DNA from: Streptomyces avicenniae
GTDB taxonomy: Bacteria; Actinomycetota; Actinomycetes; Streptomycetales; Streptomycetaceae
Direction of reading: 5' to 3'
Length of the DNA stretch: 64,000 bases
Assembly (NCBI RefSeq): GCF_000719135.1
Contig: NZ_JOEK01000005.1
Location: 208,355 to 272,354, forward strand
Shown: positions 16,722-25,153 of the stretch, piece after piece
Position numbering within the stretch: position 1 is the first letter of the stretch
How the letters are laid out: every line of letters starts with the position of its first letter
Notes under the pieces: model-generated
Databases searched by the model: none
What the model saw: only the letters and a program-made list of their open reading frames with translations
Told to the model about the DNA's origin: nothing
Translations under genes and position numbers: made by a program

Positions 16722-17084
16722 ATGACCAGTTCGAGCGCTTTCGCGGCGTCGGGTACGGCGGCCGGGGCGGAGACCGACGCCGAGGCGGCGGCGCCGTCGG
16801 GGCCGCACGGGTACAGCAAGGACAAGGACGCGCACCTCAAACGGCTGCGCCGCATCGAGGGCCAGGTCCGTGGCCTCCAGCGGATGGTCGAGGAGGACGT
16901 GTACTGCATCGACATACTCACCCAGGTCTCCGCCTCCACCAAGGCCCTCCAGTCGTTCGCCCTCCAACTCCTGGAGGAACACCTGCGGCACTGCGTCGCC
17001 CACGCCGCCCAGGAGGGCGGGCCCGGCATCGACGCCAAGGTCGAGGAGGCGACGGCCGCGATCGCACGGCTGCTGCGCACCTGA
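16722..17084 (+). CDS. CsoR-family metal-sensing repressor
   Basis: This 120-residue all-helical repressor of the CsoR/RcnR (DUF156) family has the Cu(I)-ligand triad C62, H87 and C91, with the spacing (25 and 4) of the M. tuberculosis CsoR residues C36, H61 and C65. A disordered Ala/Glu-rich N-terminus of about 30 residues precedes the core, which begins DAHLKRLRRIEGQVRGLQRM. Copper binding would release it from the operator at 16684-16702. Unusually, no copper exporter or chaperone gene follows. It ends at a small hairpin, so any metal-efflux target must lie elsewhere. Confidence 0.9.
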   Translation: MTSSSAFAASGTAAGAETDAEAAAPSGPHGYSKDKDAHLKRLRRIEGQVRGLQRMVEEDVYCIDILTQVSASTKALQSFALQLLEEHLRHCVAHAAQEGGPGIDAKVEEATAAIARLLRT

Positions 17085-17103
17085 CACGCCGCCGCCCGGC
17101 GTG
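17085..17103. terminator. Short hairpin after csoR-like gene
   Basis: CACGCCG (17085-17091) pairs with CGGCGTG (17097-17103) across a 5-nt loop, directly after the stop codon and before the convergent lipoprotein gene. Confidence 0.55.
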
Positions 17104-17111
17104 CTGAACCG

Positions 17112-17948
17112 TTACACCACCGCTCCCGCGAACACGTCGTCCGACGCGGGCAGCACCACGTCCACGGGTGCCCCGAAATCGCGCAGGGTCACCGTGGACG
17201 CCACCTCGACACCACCGCCGGGGCCCGTGCCCCCGCCGCCACCGCCGCCCCCGGCGAAGCTGAACTGATGCCTGACCTTCCGCAGCAGCCCCCGCGCGTC
17301 CAGGTAGACGTCGAACGGCACCTGCGTCCGCGTGAAGCCGCCCACGGCGGTCGCCAGCTGCTCCCGCGCCCCGCCGGTCGCCCGCTCGGCGGCCGTCGCG
17401 ATGTCGGTGACGCCCCGGTAGTGCCGCAGCCGCTCGCCGTCCACCTCGGCCCAGCCGAGATCGGCGGCGTACGTCACCCCGCGCAGCAGCTCGGCGGCCG
17501 TGATCGGGTCGGTGGCGCCGCCGGTGACCAGGTTGCCGTCCCGCACGGCGCCGGTGTCGATGCGGACCCACTTGTCGGCGGGCACGCCCGCGCCCCGGTT
17601 CTTGATGTAGAGCAGCCCGGGCACGAACACCTCCGTGACCCGCTCGCCCTCCGGCAGCGTCAGGCGCAGCTCGCCCGTCCGCTCCCCGTAGTCGAAACGG
17701 CCCTCGCCCTCGATCGTGATGCGCGTCCCGCCCGACGCCATGCGCAGCGCCGTGAACGCGTGCGAGGTGCCCGACCCCGCGAGCACGTCGGGGGCCCGCC
17801 TGACGACCTCCCGCGCGTCCGCCGCGCCTCCGGCGCCACCGCCGCCCTCGGCCGCCGCGCCGGTGCCGGAACACCCGGAGGCCGCCAGCGTCACCCCGGC
17901 CGCGAGCAGGGCGACCGTGCCGTTCCTGAGTGTGCGCCGCGCAGCCAT
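17112..17948 (-). CDS. Secreted lipoprotein, LppX/LolA-like
   Basis: This 278-residue predicted lipoprotein starts at ATG 17948, followed by a basic N-terminus, a hydrophobic stretch and a lipobox AASGC. The mature part starts with a Gly/Ala-rich linker and continues as a beta-rich domain (ITIEGEGRFDYG, GELRLTLPEG, LRKVRHQFSF) like LppX/LprG- or LolA-type lipid-carrier folds. A run of nine glycines lies near residue 245. The assignment to a lipid-binding role is by fold appearance only. Longer in-frame starts would bury the signal peptide. Confidence 0.7.
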   Translation of the reverse strand: MAARRTLRNGTVALLAAGVTLAASGCSGTGAAAEGGGGAGGAADAREVVRRAPDVLAGSGTSHAFTALRMASGGTRITIEGEGRFDYGERTGELRLTLPEGERVTEVFVPGLLYIKNRGAGVPADKWVRIDTGAVRDGNLVTGGATDPITAAELLRGVTYAADLGWAEVDGERLRHYRGVTDIATAAERATGGAREQLATAVGGFTRTQVPFDVYLDARGLLRKVRHQFSFAGGGGGGGGTGPGGGVEVASTVTLRDFGAPVDVVLPASDDVFAGAVV

Positions 17949-18028
17949 GGCCTGCCGACACCCCCATAACCGTCGTATCGGACTCGTCACGCCTAACGAG
18001 ACCCTGGGACGGCCGTTACGGTGGAGAC

Positions 18029-18214
18029 GTGGAGGACCAGGGTGAAGACAGCACACCGTCGGCACCGGACCGTGGGCACCGCGTCGTGCTGACGGAGCGT
18101 GGCCCGTTCCTGGCGCCGCGGTGCAGCTGCGGCTGGTACGGGGCGGCCCGCCGCTCCCGCCCGCTGGCGCGGAACGAGGCGGCGGCCCACGTGGCGGCGG
18201 CGGCCGTGCCCTGA
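18029..18214 (+). CDS. Small hypothetical protein with CSCGW motif
   Basis: This 61-residue ORF starts at GTG 18029. It contains RGPFLAPRCSCGWYGAARRSR, a segment with two Cys in C-x-C and a conserved look, and an Ala/His-rich tail. Similar small proteins occur in streptomycetes without assigned function. The ribosome binding site (GGAG close to the start) is poor, so start and expression are uncertain. It is divergent from the lipoprotein gene. Confidence 0.5.
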   Translation: MEDQGEDSTPSAPDRGHRVVLTERGPFLAPRCSCGWYGAARRSRPLARNEAAAHVAAAAVP

Positions 18215-18226
18215 GCCGCGCCGCCG

Positions 18227-18261
18227 GGCGGCGGGCGTCAGGCGGCGGGCGTCAGGCGTCA
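18227..18261. repeat. 14-bp tandem repeat at the 3' end of the PAP2 gene
   Basis: GGCGGCGGGCGTCA occurs twice head to tail (18227-18240, 18241-18254), followed by a partial copy GGCGTCA (18255-18261). The last copy contains the PAP2 stop codon. Confidence 0.75.
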
Positions 18262-18948
18262 GGCGGCGAGGCCCGGGTCGGCGGTCTTCTGGCGCGGCTC
18301 GGGCCGCGAGTCGTCCTCCGCCACGCCGCCTGACGCCGGACGCGGCGTCAGCCAGGCGAACGCGCGCGTCCGTCCCGCCCCGCGCACCAGCGGCGTCAGC
18401 ACCGCCATGGCGGCCGGGGCGAGCAGCAGCGCGACGGCCATGCCGAGCGCGAAGCCGCCGATCACGTCGCTCGGGTAGTGCACGCCGACGAAGACGCGCG
18501 TGAAGCCCTGGCACAACGCCAGGGCGAGCGCGACCAGACCGACGCCGCGGTGCACCAGGAAGAGGGCGATGGCGACGGCCATCGCGGCGGACGCGTGGTC
18601 GCTGACGAAGGACCAGCCGCCCTTCCCCTCGACCAGCACGGTGAGTTCGCCCGGGTGGTCCACGAACGGGCGTGGCCTGGCGACGAAGTCGGCGATCGGG
18701 ATGTTCACCAGCCGCGCCACACCGGCCGCGATGCCCGCCCACAGCAGCCCGGCCACGGCGGTCGCCGCGTCGGCGTGACGGCGCACGAGGAACCAGGCCC
18801 AGCAGACGAGGGCGACGAGCGCGAGGGGGATGCCGTACTCGCCGAGGAACGCGACCGTGTCGGCGACCGGTCCGGGTAGGCGGTCGGCGAGACCGTTGAT
18901 GCCGTGGAGGATGTCCAACTCGACGTCGGGGTTATCGAGTGCAGCCAT
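18259..18948 (-). CDS. PAP2-family membrane phosphatase (BcrC-like)
   Basis: This 229-residue integral membrane phosphatase has about five helices. The PAP2 signature is present as ADFVARPRPF, FVSDHAS and TRVFVGVHYPSDV. The SDHA form of motif 2 is typical of BcrC-type undecaprenyl pyrophosphate phosphatases, so recycling of the cell-wall carrier lipid is possible. The C-terminal about 40 residues are charged and disordered. ATG 18948 is chosen; an in-frame ATG at 18969 would add 7 residues. Confidence 0.85.
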   Translation of the reverse strand: MAALDNPDVELDILHGINGLADRLPGPVADTVAFLGEYGIPLALVALVCWAWFLVRRHADAATAVAGLLWAGIAAGVARLVNIPIADFVARPRPFVDHPGELTVLVEGKGGWSFVSDHASAAMAVAIALFLVHRGVGLVALALALCQGFTRVFVGVHYPSDVIGGFALGMAVALLLAPAAMAVLTPLVRGAGRTRAFAWLTPRPASGGVAEDDSRPEPRQKTADPGLAA

Positions 18949-19121
18949 GTGCCGATGCGGCCCCTTCATGCTGTGGGGGAACCCTGCCGGGGGGTGGCAG
19001 GGCGAGGAGCCCCTGTTACCACTGGAGGTAACGCCAAGTACGTCCCCGTTCGTGCCGCCCGCCACCGAAGGAGCGCGACAGCGTTATCGAACAGCAACGG
19101 GGGCGTCGCGCGACGTGTGCG

Positions 19122-20111
19122 TCAGGCGGACGTCGGGCGGGTCGCCCCAAAGTAATCGGGGGAATCAATCGGGTCAAAACGGATCACGGCCCCGGTGTAG
19201 GGGGCGTTGATCATGTACCCGCCGCCGACATAGATGCCGACATGGTGGATGCTCCGCGAATCGCGTAGATCATACGCGAAGAACACCAGGTCACCCGGCA
19301 GGAGTTCGTCCCGCGAGGGGTGAGGGCCCGCCGTCCACTGGTCGTTGGCGACGCGGGGCAGCTCGATGCCGACCGACTCGTAGGCGGCCTTGGTGAGCCC
19401 GGAACAGTCGAACCTGCCGTCCTGCTCCGGCGTTCCGTTGCCGCCCCACAGGTAGGGGGTGCCGAGCCGGTCCTGCGCGAAGATCACGGCGCCCGCGGCC
19501 TGTTCGAGGGGCGGGACGCCGGTCTCCGCGTCGGGGGCGGCGAAGCTCGCGGCGGAGCTGGTGATGACCTCCACGTAGTGCTGCGTCTCCTGGTACGGCG
19601 GCACCCCGTTGTAGCGGATCACGGCGTAGGGGCCCGCGTTGTAGGCGGCCAGCATGTTCGCGACCGGGTCGCCCGGCACGTCGGCGACGTTCTCGGCGAG
19701 GGCGCAGTCGTAGCGGGCGGCGGAGGCGATGGCGTCCGCCGGGTCCCAGACGTTCGCGACCCCGTCGCCGTTGGCGTCCACGCCGTAGGCGGCCCAGGTG
19801 GAGGGGATGAACTGCGCGATGCCCTGGGCGTTGGCCGAGCTGGTGACGGTCGCGTTGAAGCCGCTCTCCTGGTTCAGCTGCGCGGCCAGCAGCGCGGGCG
19901 AGAGCGTCGGACAGGAGGAGCCGTACCGCTGGACGAGCGGGGCGTACGCGGCGGGCACCGTGTTCGGCGCCAACCGCCCGCCGCCCGCCCCGCCGTTGCC
20001 GCCACCGCCGAGCAGACCGGCGGCGGCGCCGTACACGCCGACGACGAGCAGCGCCATGAAGCCGGCCAGCAGCCCGACGCCGCCGCCCACCACCAACAGG
20101 ACCTTCCGCAT
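19122..20111 (-). CDS. Bifunctional lytic transglycosylase / NlpC-P60 endopeptidase
   Basis: This 329-residue cell-wall hydrolase carries two catalytic modules. The N-terminal membrane anchor (1-30) is followed by a Gly-rich linker. An SLT-type transglycosylase domain (about 55-175) has the catalytic Glu in QESGFNAT and the NAQGIAQFIPSTW motif. An NlpC/P60 peptidase domain (about 205-329) has the catalytic Cys in RFDCSGL, LLPGDLVFF and a His in IHHVGIYVG. It would cut glycan strands and stem peptides in the extracytoplasmic space. The arrangement resembles conjugation or sporulation hydrolases, but no such genes adjoin. Confidence 0.9.
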   Translation of the reverse strand: MRKVLLVVGGGVGLLAGFMALLVVGVYGAAAGLLGGGGNGGAGGGRLAPNTVPAAYAPLVQRYGSSCPTLSPALLAAQLNQESGFNATVTSSANAQGIAQFIPSTWAAYGVDANGDGVANVWDPADAIASAARYDCALAENVADVPGDPVANMLAAYNAGPYAVIRYNGVPPYQETQHYVEVITSSAASFAAPDAETGVPPLEQAAGAVIFAQDRLGTPYLWGGNGTPEQDGRFDCSGLTKAAYESVGIELPRVANDQWTAGPHPSRDELLPGDLVFFAYDLRDSRSIHHVGIYVGGGYMINAPYTGAVIRFDPIDSPDYFGATRPTSA

Positions 20112-20159
20112 GCGTCAACTGTCGCCTACGGAAGGGGGGATGCGCTACCGGCCCGGGAA

Positions 20160-21761
20160 CTACGGCGCCGTGAAACCGTTGCAGCCGACGGTGGTGATGC
20201 CGTCGGTGCCCGGGTGCAGGAACAGGACCGTCCAGTCGCCGGGCGCCGAGAGGAGCGGCGCGGCGCCGGGGAAGTCGTCGGGGTAGGTGAGTTCGCGCTC
20301 CGCGCCCGGCTCGACGGACAGGTCGTCGGGCGCGGACATCGCGAACGTCGGCGTGCCGGGCGGGCGGACGGCGACCAGCAGGTGGTACGGGGACTCGGGC
20401 ACGCCGCCGTCGTGGGTGATCCGCCACTGGATCGACACGTCGGGCTCGCCCGCCTGGTGCGAGACGGTCGTGGACAGGCCGCCCAGGAGGTCGTCCGGCA
20501 TGCTGTCGCACGTGTAGTCGTCGGACAGCCACGTCAGATCGCTGAGGAAGTCCGCCGGGTCCTGCGCGAGCGGGGGCCGGGTGGGGATCACGACGTCGGG
20601 CAGCTCCGTCTCCTCGACCTGCTGGCCGTCCGGCTGCGCCCCCTGCCCCTGCCCCGGCCCCTGCGTGCCGTCGTCGTCGAGCAGGCGGGGGACGAGGAAG
20701 GCGGCCGAGCCGAGGACGACGGCGAGCAGGGCGAGCGTGGCCAGCAGCGCCCGGGAGCGGTGGCGGGGCTGCTGCGGGACGGGGGGCGGGAGGTAGTCGT
20801 TCGGCGAGCGGGGCGGCGGCGCGTCCTGCGGCACGGCGTCCTGCGGGGTGGCGTCCCGCGGCGGCGGCGCGGCCCGGGAGGTGTCGGGCTCCGGCACGTC
20901 GGGCGGCGGCGTCTTCGCGACGACGCGCACGTACGCGGGCAGCAGCGCCAGCGGCCGGTCCACGGCGCAGCGGCGCACGACCTCGTCGGGCGGCGGGCGT
21001 TCGGCCGGGTCCTTGGCCACGCAGGCGCGGATCAGGTCGGCGAGCGGCGCGGGCACGCCGTCCACGTCGATCTCGCCGTGCACGACGCGATAGCCGATCG
21101 CGGCCCAGTCACCGGCGCCGAACGGGGGCCGGCCGGTGGCCGCCGCGGCGAGCGTCGCGCCCAGCGCGAACACGTCCGCCGGGGGCCCGGCCCGGCCGCC
21201 CGACATGGCCTCGGGCGCGGCGTACCCGGGGGTGCCGGGGGTGTGGCCCGTGTCGGTGAGCGGGGTGAGGTCGGCGGCCCAGGCTATGCCGAAGTCGATG
21301 AGCCGCGGGCCGCCGGACGCCAGGATGACGTTGTGCGGCTTCACGTCGCGGTGCACCACGCCCACGCGGTGCACGGCGGCGAGGGCCTCGGCCAGCGCGG
21401 CGAGGACGCCGGTGCACACCTCGGGCGGCAGCGGCCTGTCCCGGCTGGCCGCCAGCAGCGTCGGGCCCGGCACGTACTCGGTCGCGAGCCAGAACGGCGG
21501 CGCGTCGAGCCCGGCGTCCACGAAGTGCGCGGTGTAGGGGCTGCGTACGCTCCCCAGCAGATCCACCTCGCGCCGGAACCGCGCGAGCGAGTCCGGCCGT
21601 TCGGCGATGTCCTCCCTGATCACCTTGACGGCGGTCAGCACCCCGCCGGGCGAGCGGGCGAGATACACCCGCCCCATCCCCCCGGCTCCCAACCGCGCGA
21701 GCAGGCCGAACGGCCCTACGGCGGCGGGATCGTCCCCACGCAACGGCTCCACGCGGCTCAC
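20160..21761 (-). CDS. Membrane-anchored Ser/Thr protein kinase
   Basis: This 533-residue PknB-like kinase has a glycine-rich loop LGAGGMGRVYLA, catalytic loop HRDVKPHN, DFG in LIDFGIAWA, and APE in PGYAAPEAM. A Pro-rich linker, one membrane helix (LLATLALLAVVLGSAAFLVP) and an extracellular domain of about 150 residues follow. The sensor part has no PASTA repeats and is not recognisable. GTG 21761 gives the usual short lead before GPFGLLARLGAG, although the ribosome binding site is weak. The ligand and targets are unknown. Confidence 0.88.
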   Translation of the reverse strand: MSRVEPLRGDDPAAVGPFGLLARLGAGGMGRVYLARSPGGVLTAVKVIREDIAERPDSLARFRREVDLLGSVRSPYTAHFVDAGLDAPPFWLATEYVPGPTLLAASRDRPLPPEVCTGVLAALAEALAAVHRVGVVHRDVKPHNVILASGGPRLIDFGIAWAADLTPLTDTGHTPGTPGYAAPEAMSGGRAGPPADVFALGATLAAAATGRPPFGAGDWAAIGYRVVHGEIDVDGVPAPLADLIRACVAKDPAERPPPDEVVRRCAVDRPLALLPAYVRVVAKTPPPDVPEPDTSRAAPPPRDATPQDAVPQDAPPPRSPNDYLPPPVPQQPRHRSRALLATLALLAVVLGSAAFLVPRLLDDDGTQGPGQGQGAQPDGQQVEETELPDVVIPTRPPLAQDPADFLSDLTWLSDDYTCDSMPDDLLGGLSTTVSHQAGEPDVSIQWRITHDGGVPESPYHLLVAVRPPGTPTFAMSAPDDLSVEPGAERELTYPDDFPGAAPLLSAPGDWTVLFLHPGTDGITTVGCNGFTAP

Positions 21762-21898
21762 TGTAGGCCGTAACCCCACGGGACGGGCGGGCCCGTCGCC
21801 GGTGTGATCACACCGCAAGCCGGGAAGTACCTGGCGTGACGCCGTGGTGACAGCTACGGCGGACAGTTGCTGCGCACGCGTACCTGGGGAGGGGCGTG

Positions 21899-22351
21899 AT
21901 GTCAGACCTGTACCGACTCGCCTACGGCGAGGAAGGACCACCGGCCCCGGCGGTCCACACCCGACTGAACCAGGACGACGGCGGGGGCGGGGCGCTGGCG
22001 GACCTCGACATCGACACCGACGCGCTGTACGAACTCGCCTCGGAAGCGGCCCGGTTGTTCGAACTGCTCGGCCAGGCGTTACCCGACCTGCGTCCGGACG
22101 ACAGCGAGCCGCAGGGCCTGCGCCCGCTGGCCTCCGTGACGCGCCTGCGGGACGTCGCCGACTCCTGGGGCCGACGGCTGCGGGACGTCCAGGACGAGTG
22201 CATGCGGCTCCAGTCGCTCTTCACCGAGAGCGCGGACAGCTTCTCGGAGACCGAGGCGGCGAACCGGGAGCGTATGCGCGACGGGCAGTACGGCCCGTAT
22301 GCCGCGCCGTCAGGACAGCCCGGCTGGCACACCGCCGGCGATGCCAGGTGA
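21899..22351 (+). CDS. Helical hypothetical protein, ESX/WXG100-like
   Basis: This 150-residue protein has an acidic N-terminus and then two long helices (about 42-65 and 80-125). The second contains DSWGRRLRDVQDECMRLQSL and ADSFSETEAANRERM. The helical-hairpin pattern with a W-x-G-like turn region is reminiscent of ESX-secreted partner proteins, but this is structural resemblance only. ATG 21899 follows GGGGAGGGG. Its stop overlaps the start of the next gene (GTGA at 22348-22351), so the two are translationally coupled and probably act together. Confidence 0.65.
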   Translation: MSDLYRLAYGEEGPPAPAVHTRLNQDDGGGGALADLDIDTDALYELASEAARLFELLGQALPDLRPDDSEPQGLRPLASVTRLRDVADSWGRRLRDVQDECMRLQSLFTESADSFSETEAANRERMRDGQYGPYAAPSGQPGWHTAGDAR

Positions 22352-24132
22352 TCACCGTCGAGGAACTGGACGCCGTCAGACCGGAGATCATCCGCACCAG
22401 GGCGAGCCACTGGGGCAGGGTGAGCCGCGCCGCGCGGTCGGCGTGGGAGGTGGTCGATCACCGCATGGCCGCGACGGTCCGCACGCAGACGGGCGACACG
22501 GCCGCCGCGGCGGAGCTGAGCCTCACGCGGCTGGCCGAGAACTTCGAGTACGCCCGCGTGCAGTGCGGCCTCGTCGAGGTGGCGCTGTACACCCTGGCGG
22601 ACGAGTTACAGGGCGTCCGTACGCGGCTGTCCGCCCTGTGCGACGAAGCGGCCGAGTACGGACTCACGGTGCACGCGAGCGGTCGCGTCACCTATCCCGC
22701 GTCCCCCTACGGGGAGGGCGCCGACCCGGTCCCGGGCGGGTCGGTCTCCCCCGAGCCCGGCGCGGAGTGGATGCCGCCGCTGGAGCAACACACCGAACTC
22801 TCCTTACCGTTGGTCAACCCACTGCGACAGGTGGCCCAGCGCCTGGCGAACGGCATCGGCGGCGTCCTCCTCAACGCGGAGTCCATCGACAGCGAGTACG
22901 CGGCGGCGCTGGGCGAACTGGCCACGGAGGCGGGCCTGTCCGTCACCGACGCCATGTGGGCCGACGCGCAGGACGACCAGGGCACGGTCCTCGACGCCTC
23001 GGTCGGGGCGCTGGACGACGACGCCGTGCCGACCGGCCTCACACCGGAGGAGAACCGCGCGTGGTGGGCCGGGCTCCCGCAGTCGGAGCGCGACACACTC
23101 CTCGCGCTGCACCCCGCCGCCATCGGCGCGCTGGACGGCCTCCCGGCGACCGTACGGGACACGGCGAACCGCACGGTCCTCGACATGGAACACGGCACGG
23201 CGACCACCGACCTGGCCGCCCTGCGCGCCGACGAACCCGCCGACCGCGACTCCGCGGCGTGGGAGACGTGGCATCAGGACCGGACCGCGCTCGAAAACCG
23301 GTTACAGGCCATGCAGCCGCTCTACGACCGCTTCGAGCAGACGGGGGTGGAGGGCCTGCCGGAGGCGTACCTCCTCGGCTTCAGCACGGAAGGCGACGGC
23401 CGCGCGATCCTCGCCAACGGCAACCCCGACACAGCCGACCACACCGCCGTCTTCGTCCCGGGCACATCGGCGGACCTGGACTCGGTGGGTGACCCGGTGA
23501 CGCGGATGACGGATCTGTGGCGCGCGGCCGACGCACAGACCGGCGGGCAGGTCTCCACCATCACCTGGCTCGGCTACGACGCGCCGGACAGTGTGTTCCC
23601 CAACGCGGCGTCGGAAGGATACGCACGGGACGCCGCACCCGACCTGACGGCGTTCACATCTGGGCTGCGGACGAGCCACGAGGGCCCGGAGGACAGTCAC
23701 ACGACCCTCATCGGCCACAGCTACGGGAGCACGGTCATCGGCGCAGCCTCCCAGCACGACTCGCTGTCCGTCGATGACGTCGTGGTCGCGGGCAGTCCGG
23801 GAATGTTGGTGAACGACGCGAGTGACCTGGCCGTGGGCAGCCGCCACGTCTGGTCCCTGGCTGCGGGCGTGGGCGACGACCCTGTGCCCCTCATAGGAGC
23901 GCCCTTCCTCGGGTCCGACTGGATCGACATGGGGATGCGTCCCGGCCCCTTGGGCCTGCCGATCTTCGAAATCGAGACGGGCCCCCAGGTCCCGTCGATG
24001 GAGAGCTTCGGTGCGAACCGCGTCGTCACGGACTCGACCGGGCACGGCGACTACTGGCGCCCGGACTCCGAGAGCCTGCGCAATCAGGCGTGGATCGTTC
24101 TCGGGCAATACGACCAGGTTGGACTCGAATGA
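22348..24132 (+). CDS. DUF1023-type alpha/beta hydrolase with helical N-terminal domain
   Basis: This 594-residue protein has an N-terminal helical region (about 1-110, ESX-like), a middle linker, and a C-terminal alpha/beta-hydrolase domain. The nucleophile elbow is GHSYGS with S458 and the probable catalytic His is H566 in STGHGDYW. The segment VFVPGTSADLDSVGDPVTRM is typical of DUF1023 hydrolases. No signal peptide is present, so if exported it would need a type VII-like route, which fits the coupled small helical protein. The GTG start overlaps the upstream stop, and the stop overlaps the following lipoprotein (ATGA). The substrate is unknown. Confidence 0.8.
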   Translation: MITVEELDAVRPEIIRTRASHWGRVSRAARSAWEVVDHRMAATVRTQTGDTAAAAELSLTRLAENFEYARVQCGLVEVALYTLADELQGVRTRLSALCDEAAEYGLTVHASGRVTYPASPYGEGADPVPGGSVSPEPGAEWMPPLEQHTELSLPLVNPLRQVAQRLANGIGGVLLNAESIDSEYAAALGELATEAGLSVTDAMWADAQDDQGTVLDASVGALDDDAVPTGLTPEENRAWWAGLPQSERDTLLALHPAAIGALDGLPATVRDTANRTVLDMEHGTATTDLAALRADEPADRDSAAWETWHQDRTALENRLQAMQPLYDRFEQTGVEGLPEAYLLGFSTEGDGRAILANGNPDTADHTAVFVPGTSADLDSVGDPVTRMTDLWRAADAQTGGQVSTITWLGYDAPDSVFPNAASEGYARDAAPDLTAFTSGLRTSHEGPEDSHTTLIGHSYGSTVIGAASQHDSLSVDDVVVAGSPGMLVNDASDLAVGSRHVWSLAAGVGDDPVPLIGAPFLGSDWIDMGMRPGPLGLPIFEIETGPQVPSMESFGANRVVTDSTGHGDYWRPDSESLRNQAWIVLGQYDQVGLE

Positions 24133-24707
24133 CTGACACGACCCGGGGAGAACACGCGCGCTCCCCGATGGCCCGCACCGCCGCCTGCGTGTGTGCGGTG
24201 CTCTCACTCGTACTGGGGTGCAGCATGACAGAAGGTGACGGAGGAAGCGGCGGACCCGCCGAGTCGTACCGGGTGCTCTCCGTGGACGATGCGAGGGCCG
24301 AGGTCCGTGAGCTGTCCAGTTCCGTCCTCGACCTCACCGGACTTGAGGGAACCTTCTCCGAACCCGGTCCCGGGGTCTCCACCTGTGAGGAGGACCCACG
24401 GAAGGAACGTCTCTACCTCGTCCGCCACATCTGGTCCGTCAGCGGGCTCCCCGAGCGCGAACTCACTGCGGGCATGGACCGGCTTCGCGAACAACTGCCG
24501 GGCGAGGGATGGGAAATCGTCGAAGACGGTTTCCGCGACAACCCGGCGAGGACGCCCCGTTTCATCGCCGACAACCATGCGGCCGGGTACGGGGTGAATG
24601 TCGAATTCATCCGGGCCTACGAGGACTCCGAGCCCATGCTGAGCGTCACCCTCGTCTCCGGCTGCCTCAGCACACCCGAGGGCGAGAGCCCCCGCGGAGA
24701 GTACTGA
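24129..24707 (+). CDS. Hypothetical lipoprotein, third gene of the DUF1023 cassette
   Basis: This 192-residue predicted lipoprotein starts at ATG 24129, which overlaps the hydrolase stop. Its N-region (MARTAACVCAVLSLVLGCS) ends in a lipobox LGC. The mature domain contains alternating charged and beta-forming segments (RLYLVRHIWSVSG, GYGVNVEFIRAYED) and no recognised motif. Immediate coupling to a putatively secreted hydrolase suggests an accessory or immunity-like surface role. That is inference from gene order. Confidence 0.72.
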   Translation: MTDTTRGEHARSPMARTAACVCAVLSLVLGCSMTEGDGGSGGPAESYRVLSVDDARAEVRELSSSVLDLTGLEGTFSEPGPGVSTCEEDPRKERLYLVRHIWSVSGLPERELTAGMDRLREQLPGEGWEIVEDGFRDNPARTPRFIADNHAAGYGVNVEFIRAYEDSEPMLSVTLVSGCLSTPEGESPRGEY

Positions 24708-24838
24708 TCGGGCCCGCCACGAGGCCATGATGACGAGGAGTCACGAAGCTTGGCCAAGCGGCCCCGCCAGGGGGCCGCTTCTGCCGTCCGGGCGTGGCAC
24801 AATCCGATGGAGCAACGGCAACAGGCTTCTCCAGGGCG

Positions 24839-25150
24839 GTGAGTTCGGTGGATGAGAACGAGGAGAACATCGACAGCATCATCGGTGGGATCGCGCCCGA
24901 CTGGGGACCGTTCGCCGCCGTGGGTGACCAGGCGCGGACCATGATCCAGGTGATCATGGCGCTCGCCATCCTGATCTGTCTCGGCCTCGCGATCTGGGGG
25001 GCCGCCCAACAGCGGATCGGCTCCACCGCGACGCGCGACAGCTTCAGCGCCGAGCAGGGCAAGGGCCTGATCGTCGCCGGGCTGACCGGGGTGTTCATCA
25101 TCGGCTCCCTCGGCACGCTGTTCACCATCATCTACGGGATGTCGATCTAG
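24839..25150 (+). CDS. Two-helix membrane protein of unknown function
   Basis: This 103-residue protein has an acidic N-terminus (VDENEENIDSIIGGIAPDWG) and two membrane helices: one at about 37-56 (IQVIMALAILICLGLAIWGA) and one near the C-terminus (LIVAGLTGVFIIGSLGTLFTIIYG). GTG 24839 was chosen; a GTG at 24848 is an alternative. The sugar-dehydrogenase-like gene starts 3 bp after its stop, so the two are probably co-transcribed. The two-helix layout recalls small subunits of type IV-like or pilus systems, but no such genes adjoin. Confidence 0.65.
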   Translation: MSSVDENEENIDSIIGGIAPDWGPFAAVGDQARTMIQVIMALAILICLGLAIWGAAQQRIGSTATRDSFSAEQGKGLIVAGLTGVFIIGSLGTLFTIIYGMSI

Positions 25151-25153
25151 GGC

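Noticed and set aside
19320..21773. 817-residue plus-strand ORF opposite the cell-wall hydrolase and kinase
   Set aside because: It is antisense to two genes with complete domain motifs; no ribosome binding site or domain is visible.
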